From the NCBI GenBank assembly GCA_025927475.1, contig JAICLL010000003.1:1-64000 (forward strand): DNA of 64,000 bases, written 5' to 3'. The notes below the pieces were generated by a model, which was not told the origin of the DNA, made no database searches, and saw nothing but the letters and a program-made list of their open reading frames with translations. Below are positions 33,308 to 42,847 of the stretch, piece after piece; position 1 is the stretch's first letter; every line of letters begins with the position of its first letter. This DNA comes from Pirellulales bacterium. Its GTDB lineage: Bacteria > Planctomycetota > Planctomycetia > Pirellulales > JAICIG01. A program made the position numbers and the translations under genes.

Positions 33308-34266
33308 GAGGCGGCGGCTCCTTTGGCGGTCGTCGGCACCGGCACTTCAGCCAACACGTCTTCGACCACCTTGGCGGCGCTGACGCGCCGCAGCCGGCTT
33401 TCGGGCTTCAGCACCAGCCGATGCGTGAGCACCGGCGCGGCCATGCGTTTGACATCGTCGGGCAACACAAAGTTGTTGCCGCGCATCGCCGCCACCGCTT
33501 GCGAGGTGCGGAACAGCGCCAGCGATGCCCGAGGACTGCCGCCCAGGGCCACGTCGTCGTGCAACCGTGTGCTTTGCACGATTTCGAGCACGTAATTGCG
33601 TACCTTTTCGTCGACGTACACTTCGCGCACCGCCTGCTGACAGGCGATCACGTCGGCCGGCGCCACCACCGGCTCGATCTGCTCGATCGGATGGCCTCGT
33701 TGCAGCCGTTCGAGCATCTTGCCTTCGTCTTCGAAGCTGGGATAGCCCAGGCTGAGGCGGACCAGAAAGCGGTCGAGTTGCGCTTCGGGCAGCGGGAACG
33801 TGCCTTCATGATCGACCGGGTTCTGTGTGGCGATGACCATGAAGGGCCGCTCCAGGTCGTAGGTCTGGCCGTCGACGGTCACGCGGCTTTCGGCCATCGC
33901 CTCCAGCAGGGCCGACTGGGTGCGGGGCGTGGCCCGGTTGATTTCGTCGGCCAACACAATCTGCGCGAAGATCGGCCCCGGGCGAAAGACGAATTCGGCC
34001 TCTTTCTGATTGAAGATCGAGGCGCCGGTGATGTCGGAAGGCAAGAGGTCGGGTGTGCACTGCACGCGCTTGAACGCGCAATCGATGCTGCGGGCCAGCG
34101 CGCGGGCGAGCATCGTTTTGGCCACGCCGGGCACGTCTTCCAGCAGAATGTGCCCTTCGCAAAGATACGCCACCATCGCCAGCAGCAACTCTTGCCGCTT
34201 GCCCAGGATGACCTTCTCGACGTTGCCGATAATTTTTTTGGCGACTGCGCTGACGTTGGTAGACAT
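33304..34266 (-). CDS. MoxR-family AAA+ ATPase
   Basis: 320 residues. Walker A EDVPGVAKTMLARALA (about 40–55), Walker B IVLADEINRATPRTQSALLEAM and sensor MVIATQNPVDHEGTFPLPEAQ followed by DRFL are all canonical for MoxR. It acts as a chaperone-like ATPase on partner complexes. The true start is ATG 34266 (MSTNVSAVAKK); the frame is open further upstream to 34527 but with non-family sequence. Coupled to the DUF58 gene. Confidence 0.92.
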   Translation of the reverse strand: MSTNVSAVAKKIIGNVEKVILGKRQELLLAMVAYLCEGHILLEDVPGVAKTMLARALARSIDCAFKRVQCTPDLLPSDITGASIFNQKEAEFVFRPGPIFAQIVLADEINRATPRTQSALLEAMAESRVTVDGQTYDLERPFMVIATQNPVDHEGTFPLPEAQLDRFLVRLSLGYPSFEDEGKMLERLQRGHPIEQIEPVVAPADVIACQQAVREVYVDEKVRNYVLEIVQSTRLHDDVALGGSPRASLALFRTSQAVAAMRGNNFVLPDDVKRMAAPVLTHRLVLKPESRLRRVSAAKVVEDVLAEVPVPTTAKGAAAS

Positions 34267-34337
34267 GGCAGCGCCATTATGCCTTGCCGCGCCGCGGGTT
34301 CCTAGTGGCCTAGGTAAGCCGCCAACCGAATGCACGC

Positions 34338-37300
34338 TCAGTTTCGATTGATGTTGAGCATGGGCAATACCTGACGCAGCTCGGCAATGGCGTCGTCGGT
34401 CACGGCGGTCTTGCTCAAGTTGACCCAACGCAATGAGGCAATGCCGCGCAGCTCTTGCAGGCCGCGGTTGGTCACCTTCGTGCCGTCGAGCGACAGACTC
34501 TGCAAACGGGGCATGCCTTGCAGCCACGCCAACCCAGCGTCGCCCACGGCGGTGTTGCTCAGCCGCAGAGTGGACAACGAAGCGGCTTGACGCAGGTGCT
34601 TCAGCCCGGCGTCGGAGATCTGAGTTGAAGAAACATCGAGATTGCTCAATTGCGGCAGCGTCGCCAGTTGGGCCAGCCCCGCATCGCCAAAGGAAGAGTT
34701 TTTGAGGCTAAGCCGCCGCAATTGCAACAGCCGCGCGAGCTGCTTTGCGCCCGCATCGCCAATTCCGCGCGATTCGGCGGTCAGCGTCGTCAACGAGGCG
34801 TGCCTGAGAAGGTGTGCCAGTCCGTCGTCGGTTACGGTACACTCGCCAAGTTCGAGTTCTTCGAGCTGATCGAGCGGGTCGAGATGCGCCAATCCGGCGT
34901 CGCCCACCCGCGGGCCCCAGAGAATTAAGACTTTCAAGCTTGTCAAGCCGCTGATAGGAGCCAGTGTGGCGTCGGTCAGGTTCGGGCAAGTCAGCCGCAG
35001 ACGGCGAAGCGACCGCAACTCGGCCAGAAACGCCATTGCCTCGTCCGCCACCTGTGGTCCCGAGATATCGAGTTCTTCCAGACGTTTCAGCCGCCCGACG
35101 GGCCGCAAGCCCTCGGCAGAAAGATTGATTTGCCAAAGATTCAACTTGCGGAGATCGGCAAACTGATCGAGCGGGCTGAGATCGGTGATGGGGATGTCGT
35201 TCAGTTGCAGCGACGTCAAGCTTTTCAGCGCGGTCAGTTGCTCGAGTCCTCGATCGGTGGTTTTGGTTCTCAGCAGCGTCAGCTCGAGGAGACTGGTCAT
35301 CTCCGCCAGTTGCTGCATGCCCGCGTCGGTCACGTTGGGGCAGTTCCAGAAGTTGATCGAGCGAAGGTAAGGCAGCTCTTTGAGCAGACGCACGGTTTGA
35401 TCGGTCACTTGCGGACCTTGCAGCATCACCCCGCCGGGCACGTTCGATCCCGGCGAAAAATTGTGGTTAAACCTCGCGCCTTGGGTTTGCAGTTCGGCGG
35501 CGGCCGCCGCCATTTGCGCGGTTGGCTCGAACGCCAGGGCGGCGCCGCGCCCTTGCGCCACGGGATTGTTCAGCGGAAATCCAATTCGCATTTCCGCCGA
35601 ACGCCGGGCGGCCCGCGTCGTCGCACGGGTGCGGGAGCCGGTGATCACCGCCACTTTCTTGCCTTCACGGAAGCGGTCGACGCCCGACCCGGTGACGCGC
35701 GTGCCCGACGCCCGCACTTGCTGCAGCGACTTGAGCTTCTTGAGCCGCAGCAATCCCTTATCGCCGACTTCGCTGCCCTCCAGCGAAAGCCTACGCAGAT
35801 GGCGCAGTTGGGCGATCGCCGACATGCTGCGGTCGCTGACCTTCGTGCCGTCGAGCACCAACTCTTCCAATGCCGGGGAGCGAAGCTGCGACAACCCTGG
35901 GCCCGCAACCTGGGTGTTCGAAAGATCGAGCAGCTTGAGGTTCTGCAAGCCATGCAGGTGTTTCAATGCGGGATCGCCGATGGGCAGGTTGGTCAGGCGC
36001 AAAGTCGCCAGCTCGGTCAGGTCAGTCAGGCTTTCCAGCCCGGCGTCGCTGATTGCCGCACGGTCGATGGTCAATTCGGTGAGCAGCGTCAGCGGCTTCA
36101 GATAGGCAAGCGCCGGATCGCCGATTCGCTTGCCGCGCAGCTCGAGTCGGCGAAGCGTCGTCAACGTTTGAATAAACTCCAGGTCGGCATCGGTGGCGTC
36201 GTCATTATCGACGCGCAGGCTGATGGGCGTTTTTTCTTGTGTGCCCTTTTCGGCCATCAGCCGGCCGCGCACCTTGCGCACCGCCGCAGCCACATCGAGC
36301 GCCGCCGGTTGAACGGGCATGGGCTCCGGCGATGGCCGAGGCGGTTCCGGATCTGGCTGGGGTGGCGCTGGCGGCGATGCCGCAAGTTGTGCAGGATCGC
36401 CGTCGATCGTCAGACGCGGCAAGGCGGCCTGTAACCTGGCCACGCCGGCCGAGCTCACGGGCGTGTTTTTGAGCACCAAATGTTCCAGATGGCTCAGTCG
36501 ATGCAATGCCGGCAAGGCGGCGTCTGTCACAGGAAGCCCTTGCAGACAAAGCCAGCTCAAGTCGGCCAGTTGGGCCAGCCGTGGCAAGCCGGCGTCAGTC
36601 ACCTTGGTGTATTGCAGGTTCAGCACGCGCAGCTCGCGCAGGCGGGCCAGCGACTCGAGCCCGGCGTCGCTCACCGCGGTGCTGGAGAGATCGAGCCAGT
36701 TGAGGTGGACCAGCAGTTCAAGGTGCCGCAGCCCCTGGTTGGTGACGCGCGTTTCAGCGAGATTGAGCGCTTCGAGTTGAGGCAACGCAGTAAGAGCTTG
36801 CAGTCCTTGATCTCCGATAGGCGTGCCATTCAGCCCAAGCGATCGCAGACTTTCCAGCGGCCGCAACCGCGCAAGGTCGTCGTCGGAAAGCTGCTGACCT
36901 GACAAATCGATCCTGGTCAATGCTTGGCTGGCCGGATCGCGCTCGAGCCGGGCGCCGGCTTGCTCCAGCCAGGCCATCGCGTCGTCGCGCGGCGATGGCG
37001 CGAGCGGCGCGGACGGCGAACCATGGGTCTCAGTCGCCATCGGTTCCGCAGGCGACGCCGCGCGGGGCGGCGAAGGTGAGTTGGCTGGTTCAACCGTCAG
37101 CTGGGCGTGGGACGAACGCGATTGCTCGGAAGTTGCTGGATCTGCCGGCGTGGCTTGAGATGTCGACCGAGCCGTGTCAGACGACATCTTCGCCAACAAC
37201 AGCGCAATGCCGCCTGCGGCGAAACCCGCGACGACGACGGCCAAGGCCGGTTTGGGCAATCGCTTGCGAGCCGGGCGGGAAGTTTGGGCCGACGCCACGG

Positions 37301-37700
37301 CGGGTTGAACGACGGGCCGGGCCATGGCGACCGGGGCCGGCGCTGTCCGCGCCGGCTGGAGGGGCGCCGCGGCGACGGGCGCACGCGGCGTCTCGACTTG
37401 GGGCGCAGGTTCCGCCGCGGACAAGCGGGCGCGCAGCGATTCATCGTAAGCGGTGCGCCGCGCCGGCTCGAGCAGGCAGAGCCGGGCCGCGGCCACCTCG
37501 TTGAGCAGCTTCTGCGAAAGCGCCGAATGCTGCCCGGTCTGGACCGTACGCAAAAACGCCATCAGCCGGTCGGCTGCTTGCTCGATCACATCGGGATCGG
37601 TTTCAAACAGTTCGATGCTGAGCAGGCGGTAATGGTGCGGCGGCTGGTCTTTCGGGCGAATGCCCAGCCACTTGTAATACGGATCGAACTGGTCGGGCAT
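34338..37700 (-). CDS. membrane-anchored leucine-rich-repeat protein
   Basis: 1120 residues. The N-terminal module (1–95, DPYYKWLGI then HHYRLLSIELFETDPDVIEQAA) is the planctomycete-specific domain often found in front of kinases or repeat proteins. A Pro/Ala linker and one helix follow (about 151–170). The rest, from about 255 to the end, is more than twenty RI-type leucine-rich repeats (LxxLxLxxTxVxDAGLxxL), interrupted near 450–490 by a Pro-rich linker and again near 690–760. The N-terminus should be cytoplasmic and the repeats outside, or in the planctomycete periplasm. Probable protein-binding role; partner unknown. Confidence 0.85.
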   Translation of the reverse strand: MPDQFDPYYKWLGIRPKDQPPHHYRLLSIELFETDPDVIEQAADRLMAFLRTVQTGQHSALSQKLLNEVAAARLCLLEPARRTAYDESLRARLSAAEPAPQVETPRAPVAAAPLQPARTAPAPVAMARPVVQPAVASAQTSRPARKRLPKPALAVVVAGFAAGGIALLLAKMSSDTARSTSQATPADPATSEQSRSSHAQLTVEPANSPSPPRAASPAEPMATETHGSPSAPLAPSPRDDAMAWLEQAGARLERDPASQALTRIDLSGQQLSDDDLARLRPLESLRSLGLNGTPIGDQGLQALTALPQLEALNLAETRVTNQGLRHLELLVHLNWLDLSSTAVSDAGLESLARLRELRVLNLQYTKVTDAGLPRLAQLADLSWLCLQGLPVTDAALPALHRLSHLEHLVLKNTPVSSAGVARLQAALPRLTIDGDPAQLAASPPAPPQPDPEPPRPSPEPMPVQPAALDVAAAVRKVRGRLMAEKGTQEKTPISLRVDNDDATDADLEFIQTLTTLRRLELRGKRIGDPALAYLKPLTLLTELTIDRAAISDAGLESLTDLTELATLRLTNLPIGDPALKHLHGLQNLKLLDLSNTQVAGPGLSQLRSPALEELVLDGTKVSDRSMSAIAQLRHLRRLSLEGSEVGDKGLLRLKKLKSLQQVRASGTRVTGSGVDRFREGKKVAVITGSRTRATTRAARRSAEMRIGFPLNNPVAQGRGAALAFEPTAQMAAAAAELQTQGARFNHNFSPGSNVPGGVMLQGPQVTDQTVRLLKELPYLRSINFWNCPNVTDAGMQQLAEMTSLLELTLLRTKTTDRGLEQLTALKSLTSLQLNDIPITDLSPLDQFADLRKLNLWQINLSAEGLRPVGRLKRLEELDISGPQVADEAMAFLAELRSLRRLRLTCPNLTDATLAPISGLTSLKVLILWGPRVGDAGLAHLDPLDQLEELELGECTVTDDGLAHLLRHASLTTLTAESRGIGDAGAKQLARLLQLRRLSLKNSSFGDAGLAQLATLPQLSNLDVSSTQISDAGLKHLRQAASLSTLRLSNTAVGDAGLAWLQGMPRLQSLSLDGTKVTNRGLQELRGIASLRWVNLSKTAVTDDAIAELRQVLPMLNINRN

Positions 37701-37755
37701 GGCGCACCCCGCGGAGCCTCAAAGCGGACGCAGGGCGTTAAGTATACCACGCCGA

Positions 37756-38094
37756 TCAATAATCGCGGCCGCGTCCGCCGCCGTGTCCGCCTCGTCCGCC
37801 GCCGTAGCCACCGCGTCCGCCGCCGCCACCACCGCCTCCGCCCGCCCGGGGCGTGCGCTCGCGGGCCTCATTGACCGTCAGATTGCGGCCTTGAAACGGG
37901 GCGCCGTTGAGCGCCTGCATGGCTTGTTGAGCGGCATCCTGGCTCTCCATCTCGACAAACCCGAAGCCGCGCGAGCGGCCGGTCTCGCGGTCCATAATCA
38001 CCTCGACCGAACGCACCGCGCCATAGGCGCCAAACAGCCCCTCGAGGTCTGCCTGCGTGACTCCCCAAGCCAGGTTACCAACATACATCTTCAT
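37756..38094 (-). CDS. glycine-rich RRM RNA-binding protein
   Basis: 112 residues. One RNA-recognition motif with RNP2 MYVGNLAW (3–10) and RNP1 RGFGFVEM (about 43–50), then a tail of Gly/Arg repeats (GGRGGYGGG). These bacterial proteins (as in cyanobacteria) bind single-stranded RNA and are often cold-induced. A long upstream spacer of about 350 bases before the next gene leaves room for a regulated 5' leader. Confidence 0.92.
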   Translation of the reverse strand: MKMYVGNLAWGVTQADLEGLFGAYGAVRSVEVIMDRETGRSRGFGFVEMESQDAAQQAMQALNGAPFQGRNLTVNEARERTPRAGGGGGGGGGRGGYGGGRGGHGGGRGRDY

Positions 38095-38441
38095 CGAACG
38101 AACCCTTCAGAAACAAACACAGAACAAAGAGAACCGCGGTAGAATTCCGCGGGGCAAACACCAGAGAAGGCAAGAGCGAGCATGGACAAGATAAGAGAGT
38201 CTGGCGGCCGAGGCCGCGAATCCAATCAGGTGCTCGCCTGGGGTGAGACGGGGCGGCCCGGCAGACCTATCGTCAGCCAGAGCATCAATCCCCATCGGTA
38301 GGGCTTCTATACTACAAATCTAGCCCCGTTGCTAGAGCGATTTGCGGAGTTTCTCAGAATTTGGGCCGATGCCCACCCCAGCCGGCCACAAGGGCCGGGG
38401 CTACCGAGGGGCCACAAAGGCCGGTGGTTCTGAGGGGCGTC
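38095..38441. other. intergenic region with GC-rich inverted repeats
   Basis: No gene is seen. The part beside the RRM gene (38095–38340) should hold its promoter and leader. At 38371–38430 GCCGG and GGCC blocks (CCCAGCCGGCCACAAGGGCC) form overlapping short inverted repeats, possibly the terminator of the DUF1080 gene. Confidence 0.45.
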
Positions 38442-39431
38442 TTACTTTTCGACGACCCAGATGTTGCGGAACCGCACCGGGTTGCCGTGGTTTTGCAGGT
38501 GAATCGGACCTTTTTCAGCGCCCTCGCCCATCGTGCCGCCGGGCGTGCCGCTGGGTAGCTCGACGTCGGGCTGGACTGGCACGCCATTGTGACGAACCGT
38601 GATCCGGGCGTTTTGTGTCTTCTTGCCCGAGGCGTCGTACTTGGCCGCCGTAAAGTCGATGTCGTAGGTCTGCCAGACCAGCGGCGGATAGCACATGTTC
38701 AAATCGGGATCGCGGATCGTATAGATGCCGCCGCACTCGTTGTTCTTGCCCGCCAGGCCGAACGAATCGAGAATCTGCAATTCGTAACGCCCCTGCTCAT
38801 AGCAGCCGCTGTTGCCGCGGCCCTGGTCGCGGGCCTCGGGCATGAAGGGCAGGCGGAACTCCAGGTGCAGCGTGTGATCGCCAAATTTGCGCTTGCTGGT
38901 GACGCCCTGAATCAGCAGACCATCTTCCGTCAGCTTGCCGCCCGGAAACTCGTCGGCGTTCTTGCCGTCGAAGAGCACGATGGCGCCTTGCGGCGGCTGC
39001 TTGCCCAGGGTCGGGCTTTTGCGCTCGACGCGCTTCAGCTCGGCCACGTCCTGGCCGTCGTCGCTGCTGAGCGTCATCACGCCTTGCTTGATGCGGGCCG
39101 AACCGCGGTCGCCGCGAAACCTGGTCACGCCGTCTTTGGTTTCGCCGTCGCCCTCACGCTTATGTTCTTTGTCCCAGCCGTCGCCGGGCAGTCCGCCGCG
39201 GTAAAAGACCGCATGAAACTTGCCGCCGCCAAGGGCAATGACCTGCACGCCCACTTTGTGCGGGCCTTCGTCGGTCCGCAGTTCGCCGGTGTATTCGCCC
39301 TGCACGGCGAAGTCGGGATCGGCCTGGGCGGCTTTTGGGTCGTCGTAGGTTTTGCCTTTACTTTCGGCGGCGTAGGCGGCCGATGCGACACCAAGCGCGG
39401 CGGCGATCAAACAGAACAAGCGGCAAAGCAT
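38442..39431 (-). CDS. secreted DUF1080 (3-keto-disaccharide hydrolase-like) protein
   Basis: 329 residues from ATG 39431. The signal peptide is residues 1–22 (LCLIAAALGVASAAYA then AESKG). The C-terminal DUF1080 jelly-roll domain (about 145–329) shows IVLFDGKNADEF, GDHTLHLEFRLP, NSGCYEQGRYELQILDSFG and GPIHLQNHGNPVRFRNIWV. Residues 30–140 are a second beta domain. DUF1080 proteins are greatly expanded in planctomycetes and some cleave 3-keto-glycosides. Periplasmic or extracellular sugar metabolism is inferred. Confidence 0.88.
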   Translation of the reverse strand: MLCRLFCLIAAALGVASAAYAAESKGKTYDDPKAAQADPDFAVQGEYTGELRTDEGPHKVGVQVIALGGGKFHAVFYRGGLPGDGWDKEHKREGDGETKDGVTRFRGDRGSARIKQGVMTLSSDDGQDVAELKRVERKSPTLGKQPPQGAIVLFDGKNADEFPGGKLTEDGLLIQGVTSKRKFGDHTLHLEFRLPFMPEARDQGRGNSGCYEQGRYELQILDSFGLAGKNNECGGIYTIRDPDLNMCYPPLVWQTYDIDFTAAKYDASGKKTQNARITVRHNGVPVQPDVELPSGTPGGTMGEGAEKGPIHLQNHGNPVRFRNIWVVEK

Positions 39432-39556
39432 GGTGCGTCTCCTGGAAGCGGGCGATGGCAAGCTGGTACGGCGATTATTGTGATCGCTGGTGGGCCGAAC
39501 TGCAAGCGCGTGTGTCACGCGCCCATAAACCTCCGGTGGCGCACGATCGCGCGAAG

Positions 39557-39663
39557 TGTAGGATGGGCCGAGCGCCGCGAGCCCCACCATCGGGCGAAAA
39601 TACGCCATTTAACGCCCCGCTGCCATGAACGGTGGGACTCGCGAGCTCGTTCCACCCTACGCG
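39557..39663. repeat. palindromic repeat P3, full copy
   Basis: GTAGGATGGGCCGAGCGCCG...AGCCCCACC on the left and GGTGGGACTCGCGAGC...CACCCTAC on the right are inverted repeats about 100 bases across. Related copies are at 47658–47764 (full) and 45009–45037 (half). It lies between the DUF1080 and DUF4058 genes. Confidence 0.8.
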
Positions 39664-39676
39664 GAGATCTACGGCG

Positions 39677-40468
39677 CTACCGCAATCCCTTCGCCTTCAG
39701 CAACTCATTCGCCCAGGCGGCGGTCGCCGGGTCGAACGGCGGATCGGGATCGAGGGTGTAATCGGTCCGATCATACCGGCCATTGCGGTAGCAAAGCTCC
39801 ATCAGCGCTTCCAGATCGAGCGGCACGTCTTGGTCCGTTTCGCGCAGAGGTATCTGAATCGTCGGCAATCGCTTCTCAAGCGGGGCGCGATAAAGCTCAA
39901 CGCGCCGCGGACGCCAGCCTCGCCGCACGCAAACGCGGCAGGGAGTACGATAGTCGCGCGGAATGAGCCGGCTCGGCACATTGAGCACATGTCCACCGGC
40001 GCGCAATAAATCAATCTCCACCAGGCTGACGCCGCCCGCGTTCAACTCCTCTTGCTCTTGCCGATAAAGGCGCTGCCCTTCGCCGGGCAGTTTGTTCGTC
40101 AAGCTCAAGACTTCAATGACGGTGACTACTTTCTCCGACTTTGAGTCGGTGATTTTGATAAAGCCCTCAGTGATCGGTTCGTCATCCAGTTCAATCAGCG
40201 CCGGGGCTTCGATCTCTTCCGCAACGGCGACACCGGCGGCCCCCAAAGCCCTTGCGGGCGCGTTTTGCTCCACGACGCGCACGTCAGGATGGATTCCGCG
40301 TGCCGGCGAGTCATCGGGCTCGACCATGAGCCGCTCTTCGACGCGGGCCAATAAATCTCGTGGTAATGACTCCTGAATCTGATCGCAGCCGTAAATGACT
40401 AATCGTTGATGGATATCGAGCCAGTGCTGCTCCAGGTAAGGGTCCGTGCCCGGAAACGGACTGTTCAT
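39677..40468 (-). CDS. DUF4058 protein
   Basis: 263 residues. NSPFPGTDPYLEQHWLDIHQRL at the N-terminus is typical of DUF4058. The middle has a PD-(D/E)xK-like core (VVTVIEVLSLTNK, then LYRQEQEELNAGGVSLVEIDLLR). The C-terminus is DVPLDLEALMELCYRNGRYD. Activity is unknown; a nuclease-like fold is inferred from the E-V-L…E-I-D spacing. It is the first of two DUF4058 genes, separated by a truncated DUF2293 gene. Confidence 0.82.
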   Translation of the reverse strand: MNSPFPGTDPYLEQHWLDIHQRLVIYGCDQIQESLPRDLLARVEERLMVEPDDSPARGIHPDVRVVEQNAPARALGAAGVAVAEEIEAPALIELDDEPITEGFIKITDSKSEKVVTVIEVLSLTNKLPGEGQRLYRQEQEELNAGGVSLVEIDLLRAGGHVLNVPSRLIPRDYRTPCRVCVRRGWRPRRVELYRAPLEKRLPTIQIPLRETDQDVPLDLEALMELCYRNGRYDRTDYTLDPDPPFDPATAAWANELLKAKGLR

Positions 40469-40687
40469 GGATTGGCTCCTCTTGAAAGCAACCGCGGTGG
40501 CAATTAAGATCCCCGCCTGGGAATGAGTGGATCGGCGGCGCGCAGCCGATCACCCCCCATTTGGCAAGCGGGTCGAAATTCTGAAAGCTCCGGCCCGATC
40601 AACTGTATTCTACCTTTCCACCGCGCGAACCAGCGAGGGCGAGTCTGCTGACCCCACTTTCCAGCACGTCGTGGTAGGACAACGTCC

Positions 40688-41452
40688 TCAGCCTCGAGAC
40701 GTAGCTTCGCCACACTCGCGCTCGGCCTGTGCCAGGGCGTCCGGCGTGACGAGGATGCCCTGGCGCTCATAGCGATTGCGCGCGCGGCTGAAGCGCACCA
40801 CCACGGCACTCAGCGCACTGTACTTCCGAGCGCGGCGCGTCAGGGCCGTACCGCCGCTGGGCAGAAAGACAAGCTGGTCAAGATCGGCGCAAGCCAGGCA
40901 AAGTGGTTGGGTTTGCCGCAGGAATAACAACGATCCCTTCAAGATTTCGGCGTGGCACTCGCTGCACTGGCTGGCCGGGCTGGTCAGTTCGTAGACGACT
41001 ACCTCCGGCGCCTTGTCGAGCTTGTCGAGCCGCTTCTTTGCCTTCTTGTCCGTCAGCTCCGCGGGCGCATAGCGCGTGCGAAAGAAGCGTTCACGCTCGA
41101 CGTCGCCGTCGGCCGTAACGGGCAGTATCTCCGGCCCGTTCGGCGTCAAGCGGCGGTAAGGGACTTCCACCGGCGCCAATCCTTGCTGCCGGACCCAATC
41201 GTGGAAATGCTGGTAAGTCTTTTCCAACTTGGCCGGACCGCACTGAATGTGCGGTTCGAGCCCAGCATAATACGGATTGCCTTTCTGCCAGGCCTGAAAG
41301 TGAACCGGCTGCAGAAACAGCATCTGCTGAAGCAATTCGAGCGGGCCGACGGCGCCATCGCGCTCGAGGCATTGCTCGGCCGCCCGGCGAACCCGCTGTT
41401 GCAAATCGTTGGTTGCGCCTCGACCTCCCAAGCCTGTCTTTGCTCGCTCCAT
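40688..41452 (-). CDS. DUF2293-type protein lacking its C-terminal domain
   Basis: 254 residues. A basic helical N-terminal half precedes a zinc-ribbon-like centre with CSECHAE and CLACADL and the conserved-looking TALTRRARKYS then VVRFSRARNRYERQGILV. In relatives (from memory) this is followed by another hundred or so residues containing the DUF2293 domain. Here the protein stops after GEATSRG and no such sequence is seen further along in any frame. Probably truncated, perhaps still functional. Confidence 0.6.
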   Translation of the reverse strand: MERAKTGLGGRGATNDLQQRVRRAAEQCLERDGAVGPLELLQQMLFLQPVHFQAWQKGNPYYAGLEPHIQCGPAKLEKTYQHFHDWVRQQGLAPVEVPYRRLTPNGPEILPVTADGDVERERFFRTRYAPAELTDKKAKKRLDKLDKAPEVVVYELTSPASQCSECHAEILKGSLLFLRQTQPLCLACADLDQLVFLPSGGTALTRRARKYSALSAVVVRFSRARNRYERQGILVTPDALAQAERECGEATSRG

Positions 41453-41482
41453 TCGGGGCGCTCCTGGATTGAACTAATCCGA

Positions 41483-42268
41483 TTATGCCGTCGGCTCGAC
41501 CTCGCCGCGCGCGGCGCCACTCGGAACTGGCAGAACGGATGATTGATGAATGCGGAGGTCCGCGCACGTCATCTGATAGCTGGCTTCCAGATCAAGAGGC
41601 ACTGAAAAATCAGAGGCGATCCATAAGGGGAGGGTTGGCAATGGCTGGCCCAGAGCAAGCGGCGCCGGCCAAACCTCAAGTTGTTGCGATTCTTCGTCAC
41701 GCCCCACCGCTCGGTAGGAAACTGCCGAAAGGCTCGCCGGCGCTAGCGATGCCGCGCCCCTATCGACTCCGAGCAGTGACAGAATGGTGCTTCTCAAGTC
41801 AGCTCGTCCCGTGGTGACCGTATCCACAACCACGACGCTGCTGCCCTGCTGCAGGTAGCCGACGCACTTGACCGCGAACGCCTGCCGGGCTGCCGGGCGG
41901 TCTTTGTTCCGCGGGCTGAGCAGTTCGACCGCGGCCGCGAGGCGCGGATCGCCGTCGTTGGCAAACACGTGAACCTGAACTCCATCGACCGTGGCCAGAT
42001 CGACCGCGACCGCGACGGCGGGGGCGGGTGCAGTCCATGTCGTCGGCTCGAAACCACCGCTCTCGAAGCCAGATCCCTCCGAGTCTTGAAGTGTGGCAAC
42101 GTCGATTTCAATAGGTCCGTCGCGGTCCACGAGGGGAACGGCGTAATAGCCTACGGGCAGGACGCCCTGGTTGAGCAACCGGGCCATGGCCGCGGCCCAG
42201 GCCCCGTGAAAGCTACGCCACGGGTGCGTTCGGCTCAAAGGCGGGTTGAAGTGGTCCAGTAGTGGCAT
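41483..42268 (-). CDS. DUF4058-like protein, second copy
   Basis: 261 residues from ATG 42268; GTG at 42283 would add five. The start HFNPPLSRTHPWRSFHGAWA is the DUF4058 opening in another guise. VAVDLATVDGVQVHV and AVELLSPRNKDRPAARQAFAVK carry the E-L-L-S-P…K segment expected for the nuclease-like core, followed by SVVVVDTVT. It differs strongly from the copy at 39677, so this is not a recent duplication. Confidence 0.72.
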   Translation of the reverse strand: MPLLDHFNPPLSRTHPWRSFHGAWAAAMARLLNQGVLPVGYYAVPLVDRDGPIEIDVATLQDSEGSGFESGGFEPTTWTAPAPAVAVAVDLATVDGVQVHVFANDGDPRLAAAVELLSPRNKDRPAARQAFAVKCVGYLQQGSSVVVVDTVTTGRADLRSTILSLLGVDRGAASLAPASLSAVSYRAVGRDEESQQLEVWPAPLALGQPLPTLPLWIASDFSVPLDLEASYQMTCADLRIHQSSVLPVPSGAARGEVEPTA

Positions 42269-42455
42269 AGGAGGCAGTGTCACTGGGCATCCCCGATCGT
42301 TATTAGTCTATCTGGAGATTGCGTCACGAGAAAGACCGCCAGTGGTCTTGATCGTCCGACATAACGATGCAGTAATCAAACTATCTCGTTGGCCCCGCCG
42401 CGAGCATCGCTGGCTTGCGGGCCATCACAATGCGGTTATTCTGGAAGGAGAAAGA

Positions 42456-42584
42456 ATGAGCCGCCGGATCGAAGTCGCGAGTGGCTCGAAAGAGGAGATC
42501 GAGTGGCCGCAGGTCGGTTTTTGGATGTTGATCCTGCACTGCTGCGGTTGCCGCCTAGTCGTCATCAAGGGGCTGACCCGTTGA
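42456..42584 (+). CDS. 42-aa small protein
   Basis: ATG 42456 has GGAGAAAGA directly upstream, a good ribosome site. The product is short, with a basic N-terminus (SRRIEVASGSKEEIEW) and a hydrophobic, Cys-containing end (MLILHCCGCRLVVIKGL). No family is known. It is coupled with the next small gene through a TTGA overlap at 42581–42584. Confidence 0.4.
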   Translation: MSRRIEVASGSKEEIEWPQVGFWMLILHCCGCRLVVIKGLTR

Positions 42585-42814
42585 AGCTCACAGATTACGA
42601 TGAGTCCAGTCGCGAAAAACTGTTGCGACTATTGGCCCAAATGAGTGAGCAGTATCCCGACTGGCGCTTAGGCCAGTTGGTGGCCAATACCGCAGGTTGG
42701 GCTCGGCAACTGAGCGAGCCGCAGGATACGGGCATCTGGGACGTTGAGGACGAAGAGATGCTGGCGGCCCTGGAAAGCCACCTGAAGCACTCTCAACAAA
42801 AGGTGACATCATAA
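42581..42814 (+). CDS. 77-aa acidic protein of planctomycete type
   Basis: Reads LTDYDESSREKLLRLLAQM, then SEQYPDWRLGQLVANTAGWA and IWDVEDEEMLAALESHL. The block 'YPDWRLGQLVAN..GWA' is frequent in short planctomycete proteins of unknown function. No ATG fits the family start except an internal one. TTG at 42581 overlaps the previous stop (TTGA), which suggests translation by re-initiation. Helical throughout. Confidence 0.5.
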   Translation: MKLTDYDESSREKLLRLLAQMSEQYPDWRLGQLVANTAGWARQLSEPQDTGIWDVEDEEMLAALESHLKHSQQKVTS

Positions 42815-42847
42815 GGCTGGGGTCACCGGCGACGCGTTGCAAATAAT

